DNA of 64,000 bases from Devosia ginsengisoli (lineage in GTDB: Bacteria > Pseudomonadota > Alphaproteobacteria > Rhizobiales > Devosiaceae): positions 44,241-108,240 of the forward strand of contig NZ_JANQAJ010000010.1 in NCBI RefSeq assembly GCF_024707105.1. The letters are read 5' to 3'. Below the pieces are notes generated by a model. It worked only from the letters and a program-made list of their open reading frames with translations. It did no database searches and had not been told where the DNA came from. Made by a program: the position numbers and the translations under genes. Numbering within the stretch: the stretch's first letter is position 1; every line of letters starts with the position of its first letter. This document shows, piece after piece, positions 45,910 to 54,280 of this stretch.

Positions 45910-46104
45910 ATGTCCGCCATTCGCATTGCCGTCACTGTCGTCAGCACCGCCATTGCCGTGAGCCGCCATCCGGCAATCCGCGCCGGCATCAATGCCGTGG
46001 CCGCCAATCCCAAGGCGCGCGAAACCGCGATCAGCGTCACCCGCAGCGCCGCCTACAATGCCGGGGTCATCGCCCGCCATATCGTCGGCCGCCGGTCGAA
46101 CTGA
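45910..46104 (+). CDS. Small conserved-looking protein, 64 aa, unknown
   Basis: Begins MSAIRIAVTVVSTAIAVSRH; a weakly hydrophobic N-terminal third is followed by an Arg- and Ala-rich amphipathic tail ending RHIVGRRSN. GAGGGAG precedes the ATG. It lies between the petC terminator and apt. I do not recognise a family; the net positive charge and amphipathic character could mean membrane or nucleic-acid contact. Confidence 0.55.
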   Translation: MSAIRIAVTVVSTAIAVSRHPAIRAGINAVAANPKARETAISVTRSAAYNAGVIARHIVGRRSN

Positions 46105-46137
46105 ACCACCCTATTTCCATCCTCTGACAGGTTTGCC

Positions 46138-46671
46138 ATGCCGCTCGACCTCAAGGCCCTCGTGCGCACGATTCCGGACTATCCCAAGAAGGGCATCCTG
46201 TTCCGGGACATCACCACGCTGATCGAGCACCCCGAGGGCTTCAAGGAAAGCATCGAGCGCATTGCCGGGCTTTATCGCGGCCAGGGCATTACCCATGTCG
46301 CCGGCATCGAGGCGCGCGGCTTCATCTTCGGGGCAGGCGTCGCCATCGCGCTGGGCGTGGGTTTCATCCCCATCCGCAAGAAGGGCAAGCTGCCCGGCGA
46401 AACGATCGGGCAGAATTACGCGCTGGAATATGGCGTCGACACGATCGAGATCCATGCCGACGTGCTTGACGGCAATGACAAGGTGCTGCTGGTTGATGAC
46501 CTCATCGCCACGGGCGGCACCGCTATCGCCGCTGTCGGCCTGCTGCGCCGCACTGGCGCCACGGTGGAAGACGCCGCCTTCGTCATCGACCTGCCCGATC
46601 TCGGCGGCGCGGCCAAGCTCAAGGCCGAAGGCGTTGATGTGACCGCGCTGATCGCGTTCGAGGGGCACTAA
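46138..46671 (+). CDS. apt: Adenine phosphoribosyltransferase
   Basis: 177 aa. It makes AMP from adenine and [21 protein letters not shown], the [17 protein letters not shown] block, [11 protein letters not shown] and the PRPP motif [17 protein letters not shown] (about 118-134) are all canonical. It salvages the same adenine that adenine deaminase (19471-21181) would burn, so flux between salvage and catabolism is set in this region. Monocistronic, with a repeat block after it. Confidence 0.96.
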   Translation: MPLDLKALVRTIPDYPKKGILFRDITTLIEHPEGFKESIERIAGLYRGQGITHVAGIEARGFIFGAGVAIALGVGFIPIRKKGKLPGETIGQNYALEYGVDTIEIHADVLDGNDKVLLVDDLIATGGTAIAAVGLLRRTGATVEDAAFVIDLPDLGGAAKLKAEGVDVTALIAFEGH

Positions 46672-46696
46672 GGGGTCTGCAATTTCGTCCCAAGAG

Positions 46697-46858
46697 TGGA
46701 GCCACCCCTCGCCCCCTGTGGGAGAGGGGGTAATTTCTTCGTTCAGAAGAAATTACGGGTGAGGGGGCTGCGCTCACCCATGCCTCAATGCCGGCGGGAA
46801 ACTCGGTACCCCCTCATCCGCCCTTCGGGCACCTTCTCCCACGAGGGGAGAAGGGGTA
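46697..46858. repeat. Palindromic repeat, family D, copy 2
   Basis: Starts GAGCCACCCCTCGCCCCCTG and ends with CTTCTCCCACGAGGGGAGAA, with GCCCTTCGGGC inside as in copy 1, here in the opposite orientation. An extra hairpin, AATTTCTTCG/AGAAGAAATT, lies at about 46732-46755. Convergent gap after apt. Confidence 0.82.
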
Positions 46859-46891
46859 ACTCAGTGGGAAGGCAACATGGCGCCACATCCC

Positions 46892-46936
46892 CGATCTGTT
46901 CCTCCCCCTATCAGGGGAGGTCAGGAGGGGGTATCC
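46892..46936. repeat. Palindromic repeat, family B, half copy (B3)
   Basis: Only the right-hand arm is present: GATCTGTTCCTCCCCCTATC followed by AGGGGAGGTCAGGAGGGGGT. It stands directly beside a family D copy. Confidence 0.8.
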
Positions 46937-46948
46937 CACTTAAATCCC

Positions 46949-47353
46949 CTACCAGCTATTCCGCCCATCCACCTTCTCGACGGCAATCCCCGACCAGTCG
47001 AGGTCATCCACCAGCCGCAGGTTCACCGCATAGCTCCGCTGTGCCGGCATGCTGCCGGGGGTGAACCCTTCCTTAGGCGTGCCGTCATTGTTGTAGACAG
47101 AGGCCCAGTCGGGCGAGTCGCCCCAGGTCTGCATGCCGCAATTGCCGCAGAAATGGTGCTGGTTCATGCCATCGCTGGCCGAATAGGTCTTCTCGCCCTC
47201 CTGCGACAGGAACGTCATCTCGCCGGCGCCATAATAGCCCCAGACCGCGCCGGTGCGGGCGCAGTAGCTGCAATTGCATTCCTTGGCATGGGCGGGGGGA
47301 TAGGGCAGTTCGATCCGGGTGGCGCCGCAATGGCAGGAGGCGATGAGGGACAT
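46949..47353 (-). CDS. GFA-family (glutathione-dependent formaldehyde-activating-like) protein
   Basis: 134 aa. Zinc-binding cysteines: SCHCGATRI (about 6-14), CNCSYCARTG (about 27-36) and HFCGNCGMQTWG (about 67-78). This is the Gfa/CENP-V fold. Most members are not proven to act on formaldehyde, so the label only describes the fold. Convergent with apt across the repeat block. Confidence 0.88.
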   Translation of the reverse strand: MSLIASCHCGATRIELPYPPAHAKECNCSYCARTGAVWGYYGAGEMTFLSQEGEKTYSASDGMNQHHFCGNCGMQTWGDSPDWASVYNNDGTPKEGFTPGSMPAQRSYAVNLRLVDDLDWSGIAVEKVDGRNSW

Positions 47354-47442
47354 GGCAAAAGCTCCGTTCTGGTGAACAGCACCATGGATCGGGCGTGCTG
47401 ACAGGCCCTGTCAGCAACCTGCTGCGGCGGCGTATAGCGTTT

Positions 47443-47838
47443 TCAGGCCGCCATGGCCTCGCGCCGGTCGACCAGGCAGAACTGGTTGCCCTCGGGGTCG
47501 CGCATCACCGTATAGGTGGGCAGCACGCGCACCGTCTCGGCGCCGGTCTCGCGCAGGTGCTCCACCGTGCCGGAGCGGTCATCGACCTCGATGTCGAAAT
47601 GCACGCGATTGTTGTCGTAGCGCCGGCCTTCGACATTCTGGAAGCAGATGGACGGGCCGGGGCCATCGACCATCACGGTGGGGTCGGTCTCGGGCGTCAG
47701 GCCCAGGGCGGCCAGCCGGGCAATCTCGGCATCGTCATAGGCGCGGATGGCATAGCCATCGAGCAGGCCCACCCAGAAGGCGGCCAGTTTCGCCGGCTTG
47801 TCGCAGTCGAACACGATCTCGTGGATTTTCCCCATCAT
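47443..47838 (-). CDS. VOC-superfamily protein (glyoxalase-like)
   Basis: 131 aa. MGKIHEIVFDCDKPAKLAAFWVGLL is a typical opening, and VHFDIEVDD and VMRDPEGNQFCLVD are the His and Glu metal-site strands. AAGGAGACG precedes ATG 47838; ATG 47835 is in frame. Closest in style to the glyoxalase_6 (uncharacterised) type. Not similar in detail to the VOC gene at 810. Confidence 0.87.
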   Translation of the reverse strand: MMGKIHEIVFDCDKPAKLAAFWVGLLDGYAIRAYDDAEIARLAALGLTPETDPTVMVDGPGPSICFQNVEGRRYDNNRVHFDIEVDDRSGTVEHLRETGAETVRVLPTYTVMRDPEGNQFCLVDRREAMAA

Positions 47839-47923
47839 CGTCTCCTTCTTGTCCTTGCGTCTTGGCTAGACCGCAATTGCGGCAAGACTGGCGCAGGGCA
47901 GGCGGAGAGGCAATGGGCCGAGG

Positions 47924-48187
47924 TCAGGCGTCGACCGGCTTCAGTGTAACGGGGTCGAAATACTGCATGATCAACTGGCCGTCGACCTGCAGATAGGCGC
48001 GGAGCAGGCCGTTCCATTGCTCCACCGCGGTGGCGTCTATGCCCCGGTCCTGCAATTGGCGCAGCGTGCGGTCGGCGTCGAAATCCAGGCGATCCTCGTG
48101 GTGATCCATTGCCATCGCGCCCATGGTTGGCAGTGCGGTCACGGCGCCGATGGTCGCCAGCAGAACCAGTACGGTTTTCGAGTTCAT
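47924..48187 (-). CDS. Small exported protein, 87 aa, unknown
   Basis: A signal peptide (NSKTVLVLLATIGAVTALPT, about 2-21, cleavage after GAMA) precedes a 60-residue acidic mature part with LRQLQDRGIDATAVEQWNG and FDPVTLKPVDA. The latter resembles the small PepSY-like proteins or simply a helical peptide; no family is certain. AAGGAG lies 8 nt before ATG 48187. Confidence 0.7.
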   Translation of the reverse strand: MNSKTVLVLLATIGAVTALPTMGAMAMDHHEDRLDFDADRTLRQLQDRGIDATAVEQWNGLLRAYLQVDGQLIMQYFDPVTLKPVDA

Positions 48188-48347
48188 CTTGTTGCTCCTT
48201 CCTTGCACAGGAAGAAGTCGTGTGCGCCCCCAAGGGTTGCAAGGCGCTGCCGGTGCAAAGAATTCGTGCAATCTTGCAAAAGGGCCCGACGCAACCGGTG
48301 GATGACCCGGCGCCACCGGTGAACCACCTGTAGCGCCGGGCCGGATA

Positions 48348-48518
48348 TCAGTGCCGCTTGCCGAGCAGGGCTTCCAGCGTCGGGAGCGGCAGTGTCTGCT
48401 CCTTGGGCTGGACGACCTTTTTGGCCTCCACCTTGCGCATCGGGATCGGCGCGCCGTGGCGCGGCACATTGTGGGTGCGGGCGACCTGTTGTGGCCGCTG
48501 GAAGATGTTCTTGGGCAT
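48348..48518 (-). CDS. Possible small basic protein, 56 aa
   Basis: Begins MPKNIFQRPQQVARTHNVPR and ends LEALLGKRH. It is rich in Arg, Lys and Pro, with GC-rich third positions as in real genes here, and AAAGG 8 nt before the ATG. No family recognised. Confidence 0.45.
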   Translation of the reverse strand: MPKNIFQRPQQVARTHNVPRHGAPIPMRKVEAKKVVQPKEQTLPLPTLEALLGKRH

Positions 48519-48872
48519 GAGCAAAGCCTTTCACTCTCCCCGCCCGGCATTCGCGACGCAGCGGGGTTGCAACAGAAGAAGCGCAGCGCAAGCGAAAACG
48601 CCGCGCGATGAAGCGTGGTTTTGGTCGGACGCGGGGATGTCGTTAAGGAGGGGGCGGGTCGGCTGTCGTCAGGGACAGACGCGCCTCGGACCTGATCTCG
48701 CTCTGAACGGTATCCATGACCAGCCGGTCACGCGCAGGCGCGGAACGGCGGAATCTCGGGCGTCCGGGGCAAGTTCTCAGATCATTTCGGCGCTGGACCT
48801 CATCTTGGAAACGGGCGGACCATAGAAAAAGGACGGGCCGACGTCAACCGCCGGCCCGCCAGTTCTCCTCCC
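48519..48872. other. Gap between small ORF and terC; only a terminator seen
   Basis: Besides the TerC terminator at 48823-48858 I find no convincing gene, repeat of families A-D, or RNA. Apparent frames here are shadows or too short. Confidence 0.5.
48823..48858 (-). terminator. Rho-independent terminator of terC
   Basis: On the minus strand CGGGCCG and CGGCCCG (plus coordinates 48852-48858 and 48834-48840) form a 7-bp stem, followed by TCCTTTTTC. It begins 15 bp after the terC stop. Confidence 0.85.
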
Positions 48873-49892
48873 TCAGGGTTCTAGACGCCCTGTTTGCGGG
48901 GCCTGTTCGGCCCCGATATTGGTCTCGTTGCGGGTCTTCCACAGCGAGAAGATCACCCCGCCCGCCAGGATCGTCAGCGTCACGATCAGGCTCAGCAGCG
49001 TGTCGATATGGACATGCAGCGGCACGAGGAAGATCTTGATGCCGACCAGCACGAGGATGATGGCCAGCGATACCTGCAGATAGCGGAAGCGGTTCATCGC
49101 CGCCGCCAGCGCGAAGTACAGCGCCCGCAGGCCGAGAATGGCGAAGATGTTGGAGGTGTAGACGATGAACGTGTCCTGCGTCACCGCGAAGACGGCCGGC
49201 ACCGAATCCACGGCGAAGATCAGGTCGACCACCTCCACCATGATCAGCGCCACCGCCAGCGGGGTCAGCCAGGTCACCAGCTTGCCGGTTTTCGGGTCGG
49301 GCTGCTTCACCATGAAATTGCGGCCATGCAGTTCCTTGGTCACGCGGAAGCGCTTGGTCAGGAATTTGAAGACCGGATTGTTCTCGATATCGGGCGCTTC
49401 GTCCTTGTGGCTGAACATGCGAATGCCGGTGAAGACGAGGAAGGCGCCGAAGCCGAACAGGATCCAGTTGAACTCGTTGACCAAAGCCGCGCCCAGCCCG
49501 ATCAGGATGGCGCGGAAGGCGATGACGCCCAGAATGCCCCAGAACAGCACGCGGTGCTGGTAGATGCGGGGAATGGCCAGGAAGCCGAAAATGGTGGCGA
49601 TGACGAACATGTTGTCCATCGCCAGGCTCTGCTCGATCAAATAGCCGGTATAGAATTCGAGCCCGGCCTCGGCCCCGCGCTGCCACCATACCCAGCCGCC
49701 GAAGGCGAGCGCTATAGCGACGTAGAAGCCGTAGAGCGACAGGCTTTCACGCGCACCGATCTCGTGCTCGTCGCGGTGCAATATGCCCAGGTCGAAGACC
49801 AGCAGGCCAATGACGATCGCGACGAACGCGACCCAGAAATAGACGGGAGTACCCAGAAAATCGCCCATAAGGGCGCCAAGAAGCGATTCCAT
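48873..49892 (-). CDS. TerC-family integral membrane protein (Alx-like)
   Basis: 339 aa, about nine membrane helices. The family's acidic metal-site motifs are in LLVFDLGILHRDEHEI, EQSLAMDNMFVIATIFGF and VEVVDLIFAVDSVPAVFAVT. Homologues such as Alx export Mn2+ or act in metal-ion homeostasis and co-translocational metal supply. ATG 49892 is chosen because AGAAAGG lies upstream; ATG 49910 is in frame. I looked for a yybP-ykoY manganese riboswitch upstream and did not find its conserved core. Confidence 0.9.
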   Translation of the reverse strand: MESLLGALMGDFLGTPVYFWVAFVAIVIGLLVFDLGILHRDEHEIGARESLSLYGFYVAIALAFGGWVWWQRGAEAGLEFYTGYLIEQSLAMDNMFVIATIFGFLAIPRIYQHRVLFWGILGVIAFRAILIGLGAALVNEFNWILFGFGAFLVFTGIRMFSHKDEAPDIENNPVFKFLTKRFRVTKELHGRNFMVKQPDPKTGKLVTWLTPLAVALIMVEVVDLIFAVDSVPAVFAVTQDTFIVYTSNIFAILGLRALYFALAAAMNRFRYLQVSLAIILVLVGIKIFLVPLHVHIDTLLSLIVTLTILAGGVIFSLWKTRNETNIGAEQAPQTGRLEP

Positions 49893-50039
49893 CGCCGGAC
49901 CTTTCTCCATGAAGTTTGGAGCAGCTCCGACATCACGAGGATATAGATCATCCTCGCCAGAGGGGCCCGGCGCCGCATGACCAAAATGCCTGATCGGCGA
50001 AAAAGTTCAAGCGGGGCGTGGCGGAATGTCGCTTTTTGG

Positions 50040-50163
50040 GCGGATACCCCTCCTGGCCTCCCCCTGACAGGGGGAGGAACAGATCGGGGCTTTGGCAGCA
50101 TCGTGCCACACCCACCAGCCAGATTCCTCCCCCTATCGGGGGAGGCTAGGAGGGGGTATCCGC
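50040..50163. repeat. Palindromic repeat, family B, copy 4
   Basis: GCGGATACCCCTCCTGGCCT at the left and AGGAGGGGGTATCCGC at the right. Its middle (about 50085-50128) is nearly identical to the middle of the copy at 17719-17830, so central sequence as well as arms is conserved. It lies between the terC promoter and a small exported protein gene. Confidence 0.88.
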
Positions 50164-50173
50164 TAGAAAGCCC

Positions 50174-50518
50174 CTATCGTGGCGTGCACAGCATCACGAT
50201 CGTATCGGCCGTTTCCAACTGGATCGCCGTGCCATAGGTCGGGTCGGGGATCATGCGCCCCACCTGGATGCCCCGCGTCGCGCGCAGCCCGCCATCGTTG
50301 ATTGTCACCCCGTCCTGATAGGCGGTGATGGTGCCGGTGCCCGAGCTGGCATCGCCCACGCTGGTCGAGGCGAAGCCATAGACCGAGCCATAAATGGTGA
50401 GGATTCCCGCCTTGCTGGCAGTGGCATCGCGGCAGGCCCAGTTGCCCGTGAAATTCTGGGCAAGAGCCGGCGTGGCTGACAGGGCGGTGACGACGGCTAT
50501 GAGGGCGATTCGGCGCAT
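50174..50518 (-). CDS. Small exported protein, 114 aa, unknown
   Basis: A signal peptide of about 21 residues (RRIALIAVVTALSATPALAQ) then NFTGNWACRDATASKAGILT and repeated short beta-like stretches; a Cys at the beginning (NWACRD) and one near the C-terminus (VMLCTPR) could form a disulfide. The pattern NFTGNWxC recurs in uncharacterised exported alphaproteobacterial proteins. ATG 50518 chosen over the in-frame start at 50554, which overlaps the MaoC gene. Confidence 0.7.
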   Translation of the reverse strand: MRRIALIAVVTALSATPALAQNFTGNWACRDATASKAGILTIYGSVYGFASTSVGDASSGTGTITAYQDGVTINDGGLRATRGIQVGRMIPDPTYGTAIQLETADTIVMLCTPR

Positions 50519-50550
50519 GTCCAGCACAGTGCCGGTGCGTCGGTCCGCTT

Positions 50551-51108
50551 TCAAGAGCCGCGCTTCAGCAGCGGGCCGATGAGTGGCATTTTGGTGAGCG
50601 CGAGCAACAGTCTGAGCCGCAGCGGCATCACATAATCCCGCAGCTTGGAAAAGCCCACCAGGTCGGCGCGATAGACCAGTTCGCCCCGCTGGTTGGTGGC
50701 CGTCAGCTTGTTGAACAGCAGGCCCCAGCCGGGAATGGAGTTGGATGCCCGCTTGCCGGTCACCACCAGTTCATAGCTTACCGTGTCGCCGGGGCGCACC
50801 GGCACCTTGAATTCCATGGCATTGACCCCGGGGGAGGGGCCGGACACGCCCGGTTCCCTTCCCTCGCCGCGCAGGCGTTCTTCCTCGGCAAACAGGGCAT
50901 CGACCATCTTGCGGTGGCCCACGCTCACCGTATGCCAGCCACTGGCCACCAGCCCGCCGAAATGGCTGTGCTGGGCCGCCGCTGCGTCGAGGTGGAAATA
51001 TTGTGGGTCGTAGAGCGTGGCGAAGCGGATGATCTCGTCGGCATTGAAGGTGTGGCTGCCGAGCGAAAACACTTCGTCGATGACGATATCCTCGAACCAG
51101 CGGGTCAT
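50551..51108 (-). CDS. MaoC-like (hot-dog fold) dehydratase-family protein, second of a pair
   Basis: 185 aa. FATLYDPQYFHLDAAAAQHSHFGGLVASGWHT (about 30-61, interrupted here only by naming) is the MaoC hydratase-2 signature with the Asp and His positions of the active site. PVRPGDTVSYELVVTG follows. The C-terminal ~40 residues (LRLRLLLALTKMPLIGPLL) are a hydrophobic extension. The ATG overlaps the stop of the upstream MaoC gene by 4 bp, so they form a pair, possibly a heterodimer. Confidence 0.87.
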   Translation of the reverse strand: MTRWFEDIVIDEVFSLGSHTFNADEIIRFATLYDPQYFHLDAAAAQHSHFGGLVASGWHTVSVGHRKMVDALFAEEERLRGEGREPGVSGPSPGVNAMEFKVPVRPGDTVSYELVVTGKRASNSIPGWGLLFNKLTATNQRGELVYRADLVGFSKLRDYVMPLRLRLLLALTKMPLIGPLLKRGS

Positions 51109-51584
51109 GCCTGATCTCCGGGCTCACGCGTTTCGACCAGGTTGGCCAGCCGCATGGTCAGCACCGGCTGCTCCTTCTGGTTCCGCACGTCGAAATCGAG
51201 GCTCATGATGCCCCATTGAGGGTGGCTTTCCGAGCGGCGCAGGTCGGCAATGGTCACCGTGCCGCCGATCGTGTCGCCCACCATGACCGGATTCTTCCAT
51301 TTGAGATCGGTAAAGCCCAGCCCGCCGGCCGAGGCGACCTTGTTGAGGAAGCTGTCCACCAGCATGCGCAGGCTCAGCCCGCCGGTCTGCCAGCCGCTCG
51401 AGGCCAGCCCGCCCAACAGGCTCGCCTTGGCGGCCGCCTCATCGAGATGGAAGGGGAAGGGATCGAATTCGCGGGCGAAGGTGACGATCATCTCGCGGGT
51501 GACGCGGATATGCCCCAGATCGATGACTTCGCCGATATGCAGATCCTCGAAATGCCGCCGATCTCTAGTGACAGGATTGGTCAT
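51105..51584 (-). CDS. MaoC-like (hot-dog fold) dehydratase-family protein, first of a pair
   Basis: 159 aa. FAREFDPFPFHLDEAAAKAS and GLASSGWQTGGLSLRMLVD carry the hydratase Asp/His signature; VMVGDTIGGTVTIADLR is the second strand block. It acts on an unknown acyl-CoA or enoyl substrate. It is the upstream member of a translationally coupled pair, with the family A repeat at 51687 just before its promoter. Confidence 0.88.
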   Translation of the reverse strand: MTNPVTRDRRHFEDLHIGEVIDLGHIRVTREMIVTFAREFDPFPFHLDEAAAKASLLGGLASSGWQTGGLSLRMLVDSFLNKVASAGGLGFTDLKWKNPVMVGDTIGGTVTIADLRRSESHPQWGIMSLDFDVRNQKEQPVLTMRLANLVETREPGDQA

Positions 51585-51686
51585 TCACTTTCCCTATACG
51601 TCAAGCAAGGTTTGGCATGGAGAGCGGTAGGAGGCAACCTGGAAATACTTTGCTCCGAGTGGGATAATCGGAAATGGAAGTTCGGA

Positions 51687-51776
51687 GACCTCATGGTGAG
51701 CCTGTCGAACCAGGAGGTCGAGCGCGCGGGGGCTGGGTGCCACGACCTCGTCCTTCGACAGGCTCAGGATGAGGTC
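51687..51776. repeat. Palindromic repeat, family A, copy 3
   Basis: GACCTCATGGTGAGCCTGTC at the left and GACAGGCTCAGGATGAGGTC at the right are inverted arms. It lies between the MaoC promoter and the end of the AraC-family gene. Confidence 0.88.
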
Positions 51777-51786
51777 TACTGATGGC

Positions 51787-52659
51787 TCAAGCCCCCACGG
51801 CCAGCCGCCCCTGCGCGCGAAATTCCAGCGGCGCCAGCCCGCGTTTCCGCCGGAACGCCTTGGCCAGGTAATTCGCATCGGCAAAGCCCGTCGCCCTTGA
51901 TATCGCCACCACGCTCATATCCGTCGCCAGCAGCAAGCGCTCGATGCGCTCGATCCGCCGTTCCAGCACGAAATCCGATGGCGGTGTGCCCACGCTCGCA
52001 CCGAACTGCCGGACGAAGTGACCCCGGCTCATTTCGGCGATGGCGGCCAGCCGCTCGACCGGCAGGGGCTTTGCCAGATTGGCCTCGATATGGGCGATGA
52101 CCCGGCTGATCGCTGCCGGCAGCGCGCGTTCGGGCGCGGCGTCCGCGCCGAATACGCCGTCATGCAAGGCCGCCATGGCGGCATAGGCCGCGCTCGAGGC
52201 CTCGCCGGGCGTGATATCGGGCTTGCTGACCAGCGTGTCGCAGGCGCCGGCCAGCCGGTCCACCACCCCCGCCGGCAGGCTGACCACCGGCCCGGCCGCA
52301 TCGATGATCTCCCGCACCAGCCGCAAGGCCTCGCGGCCATTGAGCACCATCCAGAAATATTCCCAGCGCCCGCCCCGCTCCAGCCAGTAGCGATGGGCAT
52401 GGGGCAGGCTGAGCACCATGGTCTGGCCCGGCGTCAGGCGATATTGCGTGCCGGCGAAGTCCAGCCGCCCCTCGCCGACCAATGTGTGCTGGATGACGAG
52501 GAAAGGCGCCGTGCCGCGCTGCAATCCGTCCCAGGAATAGACCTCGTTGAGCCGCTGCTCATAGCCGGCGCTGATCGCCATGCAATGCAGCGGCGTGGCG
52601 CTGCGCGGCAGCGTCAGCACGCGCAGGTTATGGCCGTGGTCGATGAGCTGATTAAGCAC
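51787..52659 (-). CDS. AraC-family transcriptional regulator
   Basis: 290 aa. An N-terminal cupin-like sensing domain (LVIQHTLVGEGRLDFAGTQY, QTMVLSLPHAHRYWLE) and a C-terminal pair of HTH motifs: LPVERLAAIAEMSRGHFVRQ and DMSVVAISRATGFADANYLA, with the AraC signature near FGASVGTPPSDFVLERRIER. GTG start at 52659. It is divergent from a GH4 glycosidase gene 104 bp away, so it probably controls alpha-galactoside use and responds to such a sugar. Confidence 0.9.
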   Translation of the reverse strand: MLNQLIDHGHNLRVLTLPRSATPLHCMAISAGYEQRLNEVYSWDGLQRGTAPFLVIQHTLVGEGRLDFAGTQYRLTPGQTMVLSLPHAHRYWLERGGRWEYFWMVLNGREALRLVREIIDAAGPVVSLPAGVVDRLAGACDTLVSKPDITPGEASSAAYAAMAALHDGVFGADAAPERALPAAISRVIAHIEANLAKPLPVERLAAIAEMSRGHFVRQFGASVGTPPSDFVLERRIERIERLLLATDMSVVAISRATGFADANYLAKAFRRKRGLAPLEFRAQGRLAVGA

Positions 52660-52762
52660 AAAATTACCCGGAATGGCACAAGCTTTCTCTAGCAGGCCAG
52701 GCCCGTCAACGCTAGCAGTGTGCTAACCAATTCGCCCCATCGGTGAATCCGCGGAGGAACAC

Positions 52763-54217
52763 ATGTCATTCAAAGTCACGGTCATCGGCGCCGGCTCGAT
52801 CGGCTTCACCAAGACGCTGATTTCCGACCTGCTCAAGGTGCCGGAATTCGTTGATTGCGAATTCGCCCTGACCGACATCAATCCGCACAATCTGGATATG
52901 GTGAAGCAGGTCATCGAGACCATCGTCTCGGTCAACAAGCTCCCCGCCAGGGTCACCGCCACCACCGATCGCCGCGCCGCAATATCAGGCGCGCGCTACA
53001 TTATGAGCTGTGTTCGTGTCGGCGGCCTCGAGGCCTTCTCGACCGATATTTCCATTCCGCTCAAATACGGCGTCGACCAGTGCGTCGGCGACACGATCTG
53101 CGCCGGCGGCATTCTCTACGGCCAGCGCAACATCCCGGTCATCCTCGATTTCTGCAAGGATATCAGGGAGGTAGCCGAGCCCGGCGCGCTGTTCCTCAAC
53201 TATGCCAATCCCATGGCGATGAACACCTGGGCGGCCGACATGTATGGCGGGGTCAATGTCGTCGGCCTCTGCCACGGCGTGCAGCATGGCGCCCACCAGA
53301 TCGCCAATGTGCTGGGTGTTGAAGACAGCGAACTGGACTATGTCTGTTCGGGCATCAACCACCAGACCTGGTATATCGACATCCGCGCCAGGGGCCGGAA
53401 AATCGAGGCTGACGAGCTGCTGGCCGGCTTCGAAAAGCACCCGGTCTATTCCAAACAGGAAAAGGTCCGCATCGACGTGCTGAAGCGCTTCGGCGTCTAT
53501 TCCACCGAAAGCAACGGCCACCTTTCCGAATACCTGCCCTGGTATCGCAAGCGCCCGGACGAGATCGGCCGCTGGATCGACATGAGCGACTGGATTCATG
53601 GGGAAACCGGCGGTTACCTGCGCTATTCGACCGAGCGCCGCAACTGGTTCGAAACCGACTTCCCCATGTTCAAGGAGCAGGCCAACAAGCCGCTCAGCGA
53701 ATACAAGCGGACCAGCGAGCATGCCAGTTACATCATCGAAGCGATGGAAACCGGCCGGGTCTATCGCGGCCATTTCAACCGCAGAAACAATGGCATCATC
53801 ACCAACCTGCCCGACGACGCTATCATCGAAAGCCCCGGCTATGTCGACCGTTTCGGCATCAACATGATCGAGGGCATCACCCTGCCTACCGCCTGCGCCG
53901 CCACCTGCTCGGTGTCGGTCTCGGTGCAGCGCCTGTCGGTGGAAGCGGCCATGACGGGCAATATCGATACGCTCAAGCTCGCCGTGCTGCATGATCCACT
54001 GGTCGGCGCCATCTGTACGCCCGACGAAGTCTGGGCCATGGTCGACGAAATGGTGGTCGCCCAGGCCCAATGGCTACCCCAATATGCCGACGCCGTACCG
54101 GCTGCGAAGGAGCGCATCGCCAAATCCACCGTCAAGACCCGCGACTGGGACGGCGCCGCGCGCAAAAAGGTGCGGTCAGTCGAGGAATTGCGCGAGGTGG
54201 TGGGCGGACACCACTAG
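52763..54217 (+). CDS. GH4-family alpha-galactosidase/alpha-glucosidase, copy 1
   Basis: 484 aa. NAD-binding VIGAGSIGFTKTLISDLL (about 6-23), NYANPMAMNTWA (about 150-161), and the Mn2+-binding LCHGVQHGAHQI (about 171-182, with the Cys and His) and SGINHQTWYIDI are the GH4 hallmarks. GH4 enzymes hydrolyse by an oxidation-elimination mechanism that needs NAD+ and a divalent metal. It is divergent from the AraC regulator and on the opposite strand to a second GH4 gene (56273-57639). Specificity for alpha-galactosides is inferred from context. Confidence 0.9.
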   Translation: MSFKVTVIGAGSIGFTKTLISDLLKVPEFVDCEFALTDINPHNLDMVKQVIETIVSVNKLPARVTATTDRRAAISGARYIMSCVRVGGLEAFSTDISIPLKYGVDQCVGDTICAGGILYGQRNIPVILDFCKDIREVAEPGALFLNYANPMAMNTWAADMYGGVNVVGLCHGVQHGAHQIANVLGVEDSELDYVCSGINHQTWYIDIRARGRKIEADELLAGFEKHPVYSKQEKVRIDVLKRFGVYSTESNGHLSEYLPWYRKRPDEIGRWIDMSDWIHGETGGYLRYSTERRNWFETDFPMFKEQANKPLSEYKRTSEHASYIIEAMETGRVYRGHFNRRNNGIITNLPDDAIIESPGYVDRFGINMIEGITLPTACAATCSVSVSVQRLSVEAAMTGNIDTLKLAVLHDPLVGAICTPDEVWAMVDEMVVAQAQWLPQYADAVPAAKERIAKSTVKTRDWDGAARKKVRSVEELREVVGGHH

Positions 54218-54234
54218 CCTGCGTGGTGTCTCAA

Positions 54235-54277
54235 GTACTATCGCCTTGCAATACTAAATGCGATACGATAGTATCGC
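54235..54277. promoter_or_regulatory. HigA-type operator in front of higBA
   Basis: GCGATAC (54260-54266), GATA, GTATCGC (54271-54277) is a perfect 7-bp inverted repeat ending 3 bp before the higB ATG. ACTATCG (54237-54243) and CGATAGT (54266-54272) make a second overlapping pair. This is where an antitoxin would autoregulate. Confidence 0.65.
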
Positions 54278-54280
54278 GTC

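Noticed and set aside
48873..50040. Manganese (yybP-ykoY) riboswitch upstream of terC
   Set aside because: I read the minus strand upstream of the terC start and found only a small GAGGAT/ATCCTC hairpin, without the conserved core of that riboswitch.
49712..50101. Open frame overlapping the terC start region on the same strand
   Set aside because: It runs in another frame through terC and a repeat and resembles no family; it is a shadow frame.
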